Notes: generated by a model from the sequence alone, not told the origin. A DNA stretch of 64,000 nucleotides from Triops longicaudatus (GCA_022885665.1 JAGQDJ010000051.1:186001-250000), one strand, 5' to 3'. Positions 12,641-22,987 are shown, counted from the stretch's first letter. Made by a program: numbers and translations.

Positions 12641-13288
12641 TCTACAGATGCCAAATTTCCCATTTTTGATTCCAAAGAATTCTCAATTAGCTACCCTTAT
12701 TGTTCGTCGATCCTATCTATGTCAAGGGCTCCACCACCAAGACTACTTCTCCTGTTTATTTACTTGTGCTACTACCCGAGCCCAGGGCCGGATTAAGGGG
12801 GGGGGGGCAAATGCCCCGGGGCCCCCCGCCCTAACCATGGGTTTCATTTTTTTGGCACTCATAAAGGCTTATAGGGCCCCCCGCCAAAATTTTGCCCCAG
12901 ACCCCCGACCACTTAATCCGGCACTGCCCGAGCCATTCACCTGGAACTTACGACAGACATATCTTCTTCTACTTTTCTATGTGCCTTACGACGATTTTCA
13001 GTTCACAATGAAGAGAAGCGGCTGCATTTACCTATAGCTCGTGTCAACCGAACAGCCATCATCCGAACTGCAAATGGAATAACTAATCGCCCGATTACGA
13101 AACTTTACTCCATAGAAATTAACACCACTAAGGAATCTACTCAAATTCCGGTTGAGGAATCAGTTCCCAGAAATCGCCGAGAAGAAGCCAAACAAGCTCT
13201 GAAGAAAATTCGACGATGGATAGATCAAGACTTGGCTCCCGACCAGCCCGGCCCGGAGAGTGTGTGAAATTCCTTGTTGTATATTGTT
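12641..13288 (+). pseudogene. BEL/Pao integrase core fragment and pol C-terminus, split by a MITE
   Basis: The left part ends in a TCATTRA motif of the BEL/Pao integrase core. The next residues (IHLEL) begin right after the 144-bp MITE and its duplicated target site. After another deletion the C-terminal pol region follows in one frame (NRTAIIRTANG, RPITKLYSIEI) to a stop at 13286-13288. The fragment lacks the full DDE triad. Confidence 0.72.
12783..12926. mobile_element. hAT-type MITE, 144 bp, with perfect 8-bp target-site duplication
   Basis: The ends are CAGGGCCGGATTAAG at the left and, on the opposite strand, CAGTGCCGGATTAAG at the right. A perfect 8-bp direct repeat CCCGAGCC flanks it (12775-12782 and 12927-12934). 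An 8-bp duplication and CAG...CTG ends are the signature of hAT elements. The interior has 11 G in a row (12797-12807) and GC-rich arms that could fold into a hairpin. It carries no gene. It is the youngest, innermost insertion of the nest. Confidence 0.9.
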
Positions 13289-13752
13289 GAGATTTATCTA
13301 TTTTCTTATTTCCTAATCCTTCCCCTTTTGTATTGCCCTTCACTCTGAAAGTTATATGCTTTCTCCTCTTATTTTAGTTATTTCTCCTAATGTTATTAAT
13401 TTTCTATCCAGTATAGTGTCCTTTCACTTGTGTATATAACCTCGTCATTCCTATTGTAAAATAAACTAGTATTCTTCTAGACTCAGAGTAGTATTCTCGT
13501 TGACTCCTAGTAGTAATTTCATATACCTCTGAGTCTTAAGATATCCCTCATACATCTCTACCACAAGAAACCAACCCATCCTACCCTTCAACCTACCCCA
13601 ATCACAACGCAGGGACCTCTACTCTTACCAAATTCTCCACACCCACAACGTTTCTGTCGCAAAAAATCTCTTACTGAACACCATCAGTCAATTTCAATTC
13701 ATGCCGACCCCATAGCAACACCATCTTCTGGAAGTCCAATACAATGCCATTC
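13289..13752 (+). repeat. LTR-like 3' end of the BEL/Pao element
   Basis: After the pol stop there is a non-coding segment with a TATA-like GTGTATATAAC (about 13430) and AAATAAAC (about 13460) followed by a CT-rich downstream part, consistent with the promoter and poly(A) signal of an LTR. There is no second LTR to compare, so the boundaries are inferred. The start could be TGTGAAATTC at 13261, overlapping the end of pol. Confidence 0.5.
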
Positions 13753-13777
13753 TTTTTTTTTTTTTAAAAAAAAAAAA
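13753..13777. repeat. T13A12 homopolymer junction
   Basis: Thirteen T followed by twelve A lie exactly between the end of the BEL/Pao insert and the resumed gypsy protease region. It may be a true junction tract or an assembly artefact. Confidence 0.8.
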
Positions 13778-14093
13778 CTCGTTCCACATACACGTCTTGA
13801 GACAGCTTGGGTGACACAAAAACATCGAACCAAATAATCTCCGAGCTTAATTTTAAGGGGACCGAAACTTTCACTGAAATCCTTAATTCTTGGCGAGTAG
13901 CTGTCCGAGCATTAAAAAATACCTTGTGCATCTGCGGAGTCGATGAGAGTTTTTCAAGTAGACGTTGGTGGATAAGCGTGATATCCGAACCGGAATCCAC
14001 TAACATATTAACATGTAAAGGGCCCAAGAACCCTTCAACAAATTTCGCAACGCTGATGGCAGCTGTCTCCAAAACAAAACAAAAAAAAAACAA
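13778..14093 (-). pseudogene. Gypsy aspartic protease fragment
   Basis: On the minus strand the frame contains the retroviral-type protease active-site motif LVDSGSDITLI and about 60 further residues, ending at the junction tract. Upstream it is separated from gag by an A-rich tract (14071-14090) and a change of frame. Confidence 0.75.
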
Positions 14094-14133
14094 ACATTTG
14101 GATTATCAACTAAAGGAGGAGTCAGTGCTTCAG

Positions 14134-15013
14134 TTAGTTGAAGTTTCCCTGTCTCTGAAATCGAGGTTGCGTCGAACGAGGCGGTTTCCTGCAGGTATAG
14201 CTCAAGTGTCCAGGTTGACCACAGTTATAACATGGTCGCCCTTGACTCATGGAATTCCGACCCATGCAAAGCCTGCCCTGACCCTTTCTTGACATTAGAT
14301 TCTCTAGGGATCTTTCAATACGGGCAAGTTGTTCTTTTAAAGGGTTACCTGGTAGCTGAACAGCAGAAACGTTGATTTCTTCGCAATGGCCTCCTGTATC
14401 TCTCTTGTCAACTCCGTCTGCGACTTTAGTTTCAACAGCGAAAACCGCCGTCTCTCTAGGCACCACTGCCTTATTTACCGCCTCTTCCTCCAGCATATCT
14501 TCATACCGGCTAATCATGTCGACAGCGTGCTCCAAGCCTCTGGGTCGATCTGCTTTCAGTTGATGACGCAAATTGTCGTTTTCCACTGTTTGTATTAACT
14601 TCTACAGCAATATCTCGTCACGGGCATCGTCTTTAAGAGTCGGAAACGCTTTTCTATGCACTTCCCCAATTTTGTGCACAAACTCCCAAACTGTCATGTC
14701 TTTGTCTCTCACCATATTATTGAAACGGCTCTTGAACAAATCGGGATTACCTTTCTCAAACACTCTTTCATGGCCATCCAAAGCCTTCTTAAAACCTTTT
14801 TGCATATCTTCCGAAAATCCCGAGTACACCAACTCCGCCCTTTCTTTCTTTGACACGGATAACAATTCGGCAGCCAACTCATTTGCAAGCCCGTTAAACT
14901 TTACACACCTTTCAATGTCTACGCCACACAGCCCACTCTCCCTTCTTTGCACCTTTAAACTCGTCAGGAAAAAACTTCACTCCGTGTAGTTTTTTGGACG
15001 TAGGAGTAGCCAT
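14134..15013 (-). pseudogene. Gypsy gag with zinc knuckle, frameshifted
   Basis: The probable gag ATG is at 15011-15013 on the minus strand, overlapping the end of the primer-binding site. A frameshift soon after leads into the frame at 14602-14952 (helical capsid-like region), and another break near 14600 leads into the frame 14134-14586. This ends in a CCHC zinc knuckle, CYNCGQPGHLSYTC, followed by basic residues. Order and content are those of a gypsy gag polyprotein that binds genomic RNA. It cannot be translated through. Confidence 0.8.
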
Positions 15014-15030
15014 CCTACCGACTGCGCCAA
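15013..15030 (-). other. Candidate tRNA primer-binding site of the gypsy element
   Basis: Directly inside the 5' LTR the minus strand reads TGGCGCAGTCGGTAGGAT. The TGG start complements a tRNA 3'-CCA, and the position matches that of a primer-binding site. I have not assigned the tRNA. Confidence 0.65.
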
Positions 15031-15216
15031 TGTAACGTATTAGGCTGAATTGTATAAGCAACAAGGATAACGACTAACCCTATACAGTGTGTAAAACATC
15101 AATATATATAGCAGAGGATATAGCAAAGGACAAGGTCAAGCTTCCGTGAAGAACATGGTAAATCTAACCCTACGATTAGGTCACATACCGTTACAACTCC
15201 CAAAGGCACTCTTACA
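15031..15216 (-). repeat. Gypsy 5' LTR (right on the + strand)
   Basis: 186 bp, starting TGTAACGTATTAGGCT and ending CACTCTTACA on the + strand, so it has TG...CA ends. It is followed by the target-site duplication CAAC. The first 80 bp match the left LTR with a handful of substitutions; the middle is not shared. Confidence 0.75.
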
Positions 15217-15980
15217 CAACGATTTTGAAACAATTTGTAGCACTTCGCACACAAGAAGAAGAATAAAACAATAATCAATCGCACTTAACAATAATATAGA
15301 ACAACACTACACATGACCACGCTCAAATGGAAATAAAGAGTAGCCTAGCAGGGAAGTTCACACCGGTGGCGTTTCAAGCGGTGAAAGCACATGGAATACG
15401 CCCTATAGGGTACTACTAATCTTCAACTGAAACATGAGCTCTTGTGTACAGTTAGGGTTACCATCTCACGCAAATAAAATTTAAGGACAACTTAGGAAAT
15501 TGTCGCAAGTGTCAAGTGCTAAATGGTTTTCGTGCAAATCCCCTATTCCAGAAACACTTTCCCAAATTTCCTTATTAGTCAAAGAAATGAAACCATAAGA
15601 AGTCCAGTAAAACCGACCAGTATTTAGTGCTACAGAGCAATACATGACTGTCGATGGCAGAAAGCACACGTGGCATACACACTGTCAGTATTTGACGCAG
15701 ACATGCAAGGTAACTACAGCAAATATTTGCTTTTAGACAATTTTTTTTCAGTAAGTTCGTGAAACACGGTTGCTAGCATAGCGTTCATGCAATCTGCTGA
15801 TTTAAAAGAATGATGGTGTCTTGCCAAGTGGTAAGCAAGAGTTCCTTCAGTAGCTGCAGTTTTTAAGTCCACTGGTGAATTTGGCACAAGGACAAACTTG
15901 TCCATTGATTGCGATGTCTTCATCTCTTTCATAGCAGTCTATGTTGAGCTGACTCCATGTGAGTTTTGATGAATGCTTGT

Positions 15981-16232
15981 CAGCTAGGAATTTGTTTCGG
16001 GGTAGGCCTGTACACTCAAACGCCCCTCAATTTGCCTCAATTCAACTAAATTTTTATTTGCAGGGGGCCAACTAGTATTAGCTCACCGGCCCACACAACA
16101 AGACATTCATGAATTCACGTGCATCAATGTAAGACCTGCTACAATTGCGAAAAGGAGGAGTCAAGAATATTTTTTTTAAGGATTTCGGGATAGGACTGGG
16201 CCTGCCGGGCCTACCCCCTGGCTGCGCCACTG
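15981..16232. mobile_element. hAT-type MITE, 252 bp, with 8-bp target-site duplication
   Basis: The right end read on the minus strand is CAGTGGCGCAGCCAGG, a very common hAT-type terminus. The left end starts CAGCTAGGAATTTG. Both arms share a GGGGTAGGCC core. An exact 8-bp direct repeat ATGCTTGT flanks it (15973-15980 and 16233-16240). It is non-coding. Confidence 0.82.
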
Positions 16233-16554
16233 ATGCTTGTCCACCATTTGCGATATTCATGTCATATTGGCACAATTGACAATGTGCGAAGTTTTCTCCA
16301 AGACGACTCCTTTTAATCCCATCGAACATACACATTTCCGTTTGGGTGCCATAGAAGATAGAACTTGGGCGACTTCACAGGATCTGTTAACAAGTCAAGA
16401 TAACACGTAGTTAAATTATTTAAAGTATTGCACACAATAATTCCATTAATTATACACTCTTACTTAGTCAAGACACCTCCTAAGTATGGTAACTGAAGAC
16501 TGTGGAGAGGCGTGCAATGTCTCAAAGCACCCGGCAACACACAAATGATTATAC

Positions 16555-16622
16555 ACGTGTGTGTATAGTATACGCACGTATACATAACACACGTATACGC
16601 CGTATACGTGTGTAGTCACTAG
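16555..16622. repeat. Palindrome-rich GTATACG/ACACGT cluster
   Basis: Alternating purine-pyrimidine sequence with several overlapping copies of GTATACG, ACACGTGTGTG and their complements. It could form hairpins or Z-DNA. No coding. Confidence 0.6.
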
Positions 16623-16809
16623 CCACTTACCATTAGCCAATAGGAGATGACAGTTGCATTCCCCTTCAGCAGCGTGTTTGACTTCGAATTTAGCTGCAAC
16701 TCCCATTTTAAGTACATATTTTGTCTTTAAAAGGACAAACACCCTTACGGACGGGCATACCAAATTTAAGTACTGTCCTTATCATTTATGTACGGATGGT
16801 AACCCTATG

Positions 16810-16987
16810 TACAGTACTTCTCAATAAAAACGACCCTAACAAACTCCCCTATACTTAACGGAAGTGTGCGTGCTCATCACTCTAGCTCTTTCGAACGCTT
16901 TTGCCCCGCAACCCAAGGCTTGAGTCGCAGGTGGCGTGCATTTGACACAAGGCAGGTTTGTTTGAGTCATTCCTGTAAAGTACTGTA
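16810..16987. mobile_element. Tc1/mariner-like MITE, copy 1
   Basis: The left end reads TACAGTACTTCTCAATAAAA and the right end on the opposite strand reads TACAGTACTTTACAGGAATG, both then leading to a CAAACAAAC motif. About 180 bp, non-coding, with TA at both tips. A second copy lies at 55478-55670. CAGT termini with TA ends suggest Tc1/mariner; this is inference. Confidence 0.65.
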
Positions 16988-18254
16988 TAGTACTGTAAAA
17001 CACATTGCGTAATTTAAACAAGTTTAAACCGCCGAAGAGCGCAAAGATTGTGAACTTCTGCTCTGCTGCGATGGTTTACTTCAGCGAGTGTGCTAAACTT
17101 GCTGGAATCTTAAGGCTGCCGTCGTAAGATCAAAGAGGCTAAATAAAATTTTCATTTGCCATGATTACTGGTACAGCAATGTGGAAGCCCCGAAGATATG
17201 GGGAAACCCAGAATTCCAGTTAATTGCGTGCCAAGCACCACTTTCCTGGACACGGCCATTGTCGCTTGCTTCCAAAGGTTCGAAAGGTTCTTCGGAAGTT
17301 TTAATAACGCTTGGAGTCTAATCTCGAAAGCTCAAACAATACTGGTGAAAAATATGCGATGAATTGCACACACAGAAAACTATTTTTTTATTAGTTGTCT
17401 CGACTTCTGATGTAATGGCCTTTTATCTTTACTTATTATTGTCTGATGGGGAGAAACGTGAAAATTGCACTGGCCAACATTAACAGCGAAGATTTTTTGG
17501 TTTAAAGCTGCAGCAAATAAAAGAGTTGCGTTAAATAATGCAATTTAACTTAGAGAAATTTGCACAAATAATAGGTCTGATTCCACGAAATAAAGCTCCG
17601 TCTAAATTAATTCTCATTCCTCCTCTTGGCTGATATCACGCCGAAATCTCACCGTAAATCACCGAAATCTCAGCTATTTACTCTTCCTGTGTGACTTTTT
17701 GCAAGTTAGACAAGGTATTGTAACGGATTAAAATCTCATGGGGAACGATATCTTCACAACGAACGCTCCTGTTGAGAGAACGTCGTCCACGAACGGATTA
17801 CGTCCGTTGTATGAAGTAACACTCTACATCTTTCTGTTCTGACAGATTAGTTCTTATTGACGTTTCATAAACCGATTTCTTGCCGCGTGTCGAAAATTAT
17901 TCCTAATATTGCGATAGTAGCTATTTGCCGAATTTCCCGTCACCTTGGTAACGACATTGACTGGCGATAATTCCTCCACAACATTCTTTTCCAATTGCAC
18001 CGACTCCGCAGATGCCAATATTTGCCCAAACCTAACCGCACACGTTCCAGAAATTGGTCGGTAAGGGATTTGGACACCAATATAAAAAGATTATATCGCC
18101 TTTATTGCTCAATAAACCCTAATGAGACTTAATCTGATCTTATCTCTGAAAAGAAACACCCCAATGTACGGAAAACTAGGTTCATCTCCTCGTTCCATTT
18201 CAGTTTTGGACACGTATCTCAAATAGCTTACAACCACAATTTTTGCAACATTCC

Positions 18255-21200
18255 ATGGATTTTTCCCAATACGATTTCCCGAGGACTATTTGGGGTGTAC
18301 GACCGCGTTGGGAAATTGTAGCTAAAGTGACCGCGTTTCTTCCAGTTATTATCGTGGGATTTGTTGGCAATGGACTTGTGATATATCTCGTCACTACTAA
18401 CCGTATTTTAAGAACACCCATCAACATATACATTCTTAACTTATCTGTAGCAGAAATCATAGGTTTAGCAATTATGCCAATCGTTTGCATGTGTCGTGAT
18501 TTCTACCAGAATTATGTCCTGGGTCGCTTTATTTGCAAAACGGAAGGCTTCATCAGAGGTAAACAGTTCTGTAATAACTGATATGCTACGGAGCACTCGT
18601 GATACCCAAATAAAAAGAAAATAGCATTCTATGCTATAGAGAGGAGTGATGGGACAGTGCAGTGGGCACTTTTCTGTTTTTGATTTTTCTCCTCGTGTGC
18701 AGACTTCATTCCAGCCCAAAGTTATATGCATTCGATGTGCTACTATTCCAGCTATCAAACGAGCTATTGTGTGTTCCAAAAGGACGAAAAACAAGACAAG
18801 ACGATCAAGAAAGTTAGAGCCTCTTCCTAATGTGCAAAATGAAATGCCGGCTACACAATTTGGACTAGGGGGTGGAGTAATATGCCCGTGCGTTTTGCCA
18901 TAAGGAAACTAGTCGATTGACCCTTCTTAAAAAAAAGCATTATGGAGTTACAATATCACAATAAAAGTTTGCTATTACACTCCCTGCCCATACTCGTGAA
19001 TTTTAGCACTGACTATCCAAACAAATGCATGATATTGACCAAATTGTTAATGACTTCAAGAAAAGGCAGCGTTGTCAGGGAGTCCGCCATTTTCCTCTAT
19101 TTTGTTTTGATCTGTGGGAGTGGTCAAGTATAGGCATTTTGAATTGTGAATAGGGTGTAGCGCTGCTAAGTCGGTCCCACCTCATTGTAAAAATGGCCCA
19201 GTCCAAAGCGCAGTAAATCGTCACTTTGGAGTTCCGAAATCTTGTGCAAAATCAGTAGAGCGAATTGGTAGCGCGTCATTGAAGAGGTTATTCTCTAACT
19301 TATCCATTACACAAAAACTGTCCCGTCCTTCCTCTAAGTATGTTATTACATTAACGTAGCAATTTATGTTATCGTGTGCAAATTTGACCGGTCACGTGAA
19401 CTTTTTCTAAAACAACAGCGTGTAACTTTTTTCACACAAAAAATTTTCTTGGCGCTTTTAATATGACGCTGATGAACATGCTGGGACGTATATCGTTAAA
19501 AAGTACATCAGAGCCAAAAAGCTCTGACCGTGTTTTGATTTAAGACGAAAAAACTGGTCGACTGTCCTTTGGAATAAAAGAGCCCCTGACTGATTACCTT
19601 TTGGTAGTAAAAATTCAAATTCACTACATAATCCGTTGCATAAGTTTGTATACTATGTTTTCGATTGTTGAGTTAATTTTTTTAACATTTGGTGTTCCAA
19701 TCCGGAAAGTAACTAGAAAAACATAAAAAATATACATAATAGTGTTTAAAAGACCTTATAAGAGACTTTATACATAATAATGTTAATTTAAAGGTTAGAA
19801 CACGTGGCCAGATCGGTTTTTAAGAGAACTTGAGGGATAATAGCTATCCAGTGTAATCAGAAACTGTTATATTGGTGTTGTGTTTGTTCTCTTAGTTACA
19901 CTACTGCTTGTGAGTGTCTTCACACTTAGCGTCATTAGCTACGACAGGCTGAAGGCCATTCTATTCCCATTTTGGCCGCGACACGGAACACGAACCACAA
20001 AGATCGTAATTGCAGTTATTTGGGTGGTTTCGGTAGCAATAGCAAGTCCTTTAATTACGTGGCGATTTTATATGGTAAGTGTAGAAATCCGTTCAAATAA
20101 TTTGACTAACAGAGTCAGCAATATTAGGAAAGACAATGGCGAAATTTCTACGAAATGTATTGCAGTGAACAAGTGCAATATACGCGAACGTATTGGCTGG
20201 TTCTGCTGGTACTTCTATTCTGGTTACCACTCACGATTATTTCGGTCAGCTATAGCTGCATTTTGGGGAAAGTAATGTATTTTTATAAATCAATTGTAGT
20301 ACAACTGTTATTCAAAATATTAATCTTATCTAGAATTGTGCAACGGATAATGTTGCAATATATAATGTTCTTTAGGGCCGTTACTCTTCTTACTGCACAG
20401 CGTGCACTCCTGGTCCAAACTGGAAAACTATGTACTAACAACATAACAATTCATATTTCAAAGACTGAATTTACACAGGTTTGGGGTTAAGCGAAAGAGT
20501 AAAATCTCGCTATGACGTATACCGGTTATGGCAGGCAACCGGCTGTTTTGTGCAGTACAATGTGCACAGGTCCCTATGAAACGCTTATGTAAATATGCAG
20601 AGACTGCGTCTGCGTTAGTTATAACAGATTCGCTTAAAATGGTTTTTCCGACGTAGTATACAAAAACCGAGGTCAATGTGTGCCATTGACATTTGCTACG
20701 TTACTTCAGCTGTAGTGGGCAGTTGTAGTGTCGCGCAGTAACGCATAAACACCAGTCACAGGGAATGTCCAAAGATGCAACTCGCTCTTTTTTCGCTAGC
20801 GTGCTTAGTAATTAGCTTATGCATAATACATTAGCTTTAACTTCATAAATTAAGTAAACTTTTTACAAAATAATTATTTCCAAAATGCAAATCATAACAT
20901 TTTCATTCGTTGCTATTCTAAGCATACAAACATTTTATCTATTTAATAAATTATACTAATAAAAAGCTAATTGTAAAGTTGCTCTTTACTGATTTTTGGG
21001 AGCGCTCTCGCGCATTCGCTCGCAATTCTGAAAAGAGTGCGCTAGCTTTCGTTTCTGGACGTTAAACAGAAATTTTCCAGTTTACGACTTTATATGGTGC
21101 CACCGTACGATTGAACGCGGCCACTCTTTTTCTTCGCGCTCTCAAAAAATAAATAATAATAAATAAATAAAAAAATAAGAGAGTACTCCACTCGTTGACG

Positions 21201-22987
21201 TTTCAAGAGCGCGCTTGTTGCTGTTCTGGGAATACTCCACCCTTTATCTAACTGTCCTAACTTAGGTTCAGAGTGACGTAGGATTGCTCTGTAAATTGCT
21301 TTATTATTTGTCTAGCTTCAAAATTAACCACAGTAGTTATTTTCTTTTTGGCTGTTTTCAGTAAACAAAAACGAGTTTTTCATAAATGGCAAATTAAATG
21401 CAAAATAATCAAAATTAGCTTTGTTACTTGTCTTAATCTCGTATTCAATACTCACTTTACTCATTACTCAATACTCGGGAGTGGGGATTGAAATGGGCGT
21501 TTGATAAAAGGATAACTGATTATCAATAATGCATACCGTTTACTTGTACAAGAAAGTTAACACTCAGGCTATACGCGTACTCTGAAAGGAATTTCAGGTC
21601 AATCTCAGTTCTAACGGACAAATTTTCCATTCCCTTGTGTCCGTTATAACGAAGTTTTTCTGTTCTAATATGCGAAACACTTCGATGATATTCAGTTTTA
21701 ATTGCCTAATAATGACTCAACTTCCTAAGTCCAGGGTAGTCTTTTCATAACTGCGTATGATTTCTCCCTAGAATTTCGCTTCTGTCGTAATGCAAGATCA
21801 ACTGCGTTTAAGAAAGTTGCAGACGATAATACGTCAAAATTTCTACTTAGTCTGTCATATAAACTGAATTAACTCCATTAAATTCACATCGGTAACAAGG
21901 AAGCTTAAAAAAACGTGGAAGTGCACAACATTAAGTCTATGTGTAACTTGTGATTCTATCTACCAATTCTTCCTTGATTTAAGTGAAATAATGAGTTATT
22001 TGCAAACCTCATAATGAGATAAACTAGAATTCATGATCCTTATATTGAACGTTCATAGAGTTTGCAAGTAGCTCATTTGGCAATGAACTCCACGGGCGGT
22101 GAAAAATTCTGACGATTATTTTTATGAAATCGCAATAACAACAGTGAACTCTGTGCAGAATGCTACGAAACAACAGCAAAGATTTTGCGCACGTGATTTT
22201 TTCGGAAAATTTACAGCAATACCGAATATGAAATATATGTAGTTTCCGACAATCCGTTTTGGGTAGAGCAACTGTAATAATGAATTCTTCTACCACTTAC
22301 TTAATTTCTTACATCAACGTTGTTGGTCTGCAGTTGTATAATCATCGCTGTAATAACGAATTCCCTGACACCTTGTGTGTTGTAAATATTTAATGTATAA
22401 GTATTCGTTACAAAAAAAAAGATAAAACCAGCAAACCGTACATTTTTTTACGTAAAACTTTAGTGTATTTCATTCCTTCTAGATTGGACGGTTAATACCG
22501 GCTGGTACGAGTCAAGTCGCCCAAAGGAAACGCAAACTTGCTAAACTGTCTTTTGTAATGATCCTCAACTTCCTTTTATGGTGGACTCCCTTCGCGGCTG
22601 TTATCATCATTCGCAACGAAAGCCTCCTCTCGCCCACAGGACACGCTGTAACAATGAAAACATATTCACTTTCTTTCATTCGACATCTTTCCTCATGACA
22701 TCCTTTGTTCTCTTCCTTTCTAGATACCAAACTGGTTAAACACGCTTTGGTTCGTCTCACAGTACATCATGTGCTTGCAGATGGCTCTTAATCCTATCGT
22801 GTACGCTCTCATGTACGACAACTTCCAGAAGGTCATCAAAGCTCGCTTTCCCCGATTCTTTCGACCCAAGCCACCTCCTCCGCCACTACCATTGTACACT
22901 TTGGCCAAAAACCAAACCTCGTCCAGTACTACCCCAAGCACTGCCGGAACAATGGCCGGTACGCCATTTAACCACCTTCGTTTCTGA
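18255..22987 (+). CDS. Rhodopsin-family GPCR, probably a neuropeptide-type receptor (orphan)
   Basis: Five exons: 18255-18558, 19896-20074, 20128-20271, 22483-22647 and 22724-22987. They give 1056 nt and 351 residues, with matching phases (1, 0, 0, 0). The ATG at 18255 is the first in frame. Visible class A landmarks are GN at 38-39 (TM1), LNLSVAE at 61-67 (TM2), C94 before TM3, D118-R119-L120 (DRY box), C173 in extracellular loop 2, WWTP at 242-245 (TM6) and NPIVY at 287-291 (TM7). The cytoplasmic tail is short and Pro- and Ser/Thr-rich. The TM2 position usually occupied by Asp is Glu67, and the CWxP of TM6 is LWWTP. The overall look is that of peptide receptors, but I do not recognise the ligand class. 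It is convergent with the calpain gene, with 356 bp between stops. Confidence 0.88.
18559..19895 (+). other. GPCR intron 1
   Basis: This 1.3-kb intron runs from a GTAAAC donor to a TTCTCTTAG acceptor. It is AT-rich, and I see no gene or recognisable repeat in it. Confidence 0.7.
20272..22482 (+). other. GPCR intron 3
   Basis: A 2.2-kb intron from GTAATG to CCTTCTAG. It includes an A/T-rich low-complexity patch near 21150 with repeated AATAAATA and several CG-rich GCGCTCTCGCGC-like words near 21000, but no gene. Confidence 0.65.

Larger units (their letters stand above)
11212..13752 (+). mobile_element. BEL/Pao retrotransposon insert, internally deleted, lacking its 5' LTR
   Basis: The insert begins with a primer-binding-site-like TTGGTGCCGTGACCAGGAT (from 11213) overlapping the gag ATG at 11230. 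It then carries gag, a zinc knuckle, an aspartic-protease region, remnants of RT, an integrase core fragment and the pol C-terminus to about 13288, followed by an LTR-like segment with a TATA box and AATAAA. No 5' LTR precedes the primer-binding site. The right edge is a T13A12 homopolymer block at 13753-13777. Large parts of gag and nearly all RT and RNase H are deleted. It interrupts the gypsy element between protease and the RT connector and so is younger than it. Confidence 0.82.
8795..15216 (-). mobile_element. Ty3/gypsy LTR retrotransposon, degenerate, minus strand
   Basis: The order on the minus strand is 5' LTR (15031-15216), primer-binding site, gag with zinc knuckle, protease, a break filled by a BEL/Pao element, connector, reverse transcriptase, RNase H, the start of integrase, a polypurine tract and the 3' LTR (8795 to about 8932). 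A 4-bp target-site duplication CAAC flanks it. All coding parts are interrupted by frameshifts or deletions, and the integrase core is missing, so it is not autonomous. The order RT-RNase H-integrase is that of Ty3/gypsy (Metaviridae-type) elements. It sits in the middle of MITE copy 2, so it is younger than that element. Confidence 0.88.
8568..15405. mobile_element. MITE-like element, copy 2, split by a Ty3/gypsy insertion
   Basis: Left fragment 8568-8794 and right fragment 15217-15405 match the two halves of copy 1 at 5600-6198. They keep the inverted ends AGGGCGTATTCCATGTACTT and, on the opposite strand, TAGGGCGTATTCCATGTGCT. Without the insert the element would be about 400 bp. The break point is marked by a 4-bp duplication CAAC (8791-8794 and 15217-15220) flanking the retrotransposon LTRs. 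Confidence 0.8.
15406..18254. other. Intergenic region with two short DNA elements
   Basis: Between the transposon nest and the GPCR I see only the hAT-type MITE (15981-16232), a palindrome-rich GTATAC cluster (16555-16622) and a Tc1/mariner-like MITE (16810-16987). A pyrimidine tract ending in AG at about 18202, just upstream of the GPCR start, may mark a 5' UTR exon boundary. Confidence 0.5.

Noticed and set aside
12648..13037. A 129-codon frame crossing the hAT MITE
   Set aside because: It is a chance read-through of integrase fragment, MITE and integrase in mixed frames, not a gene.
15013..15030. Possible tRNA gene because of the GCGCAGTCGGTAG word
   Set aside because: No cloverleaf can be built around it; its position next to the LTR fits a primer-binding site.
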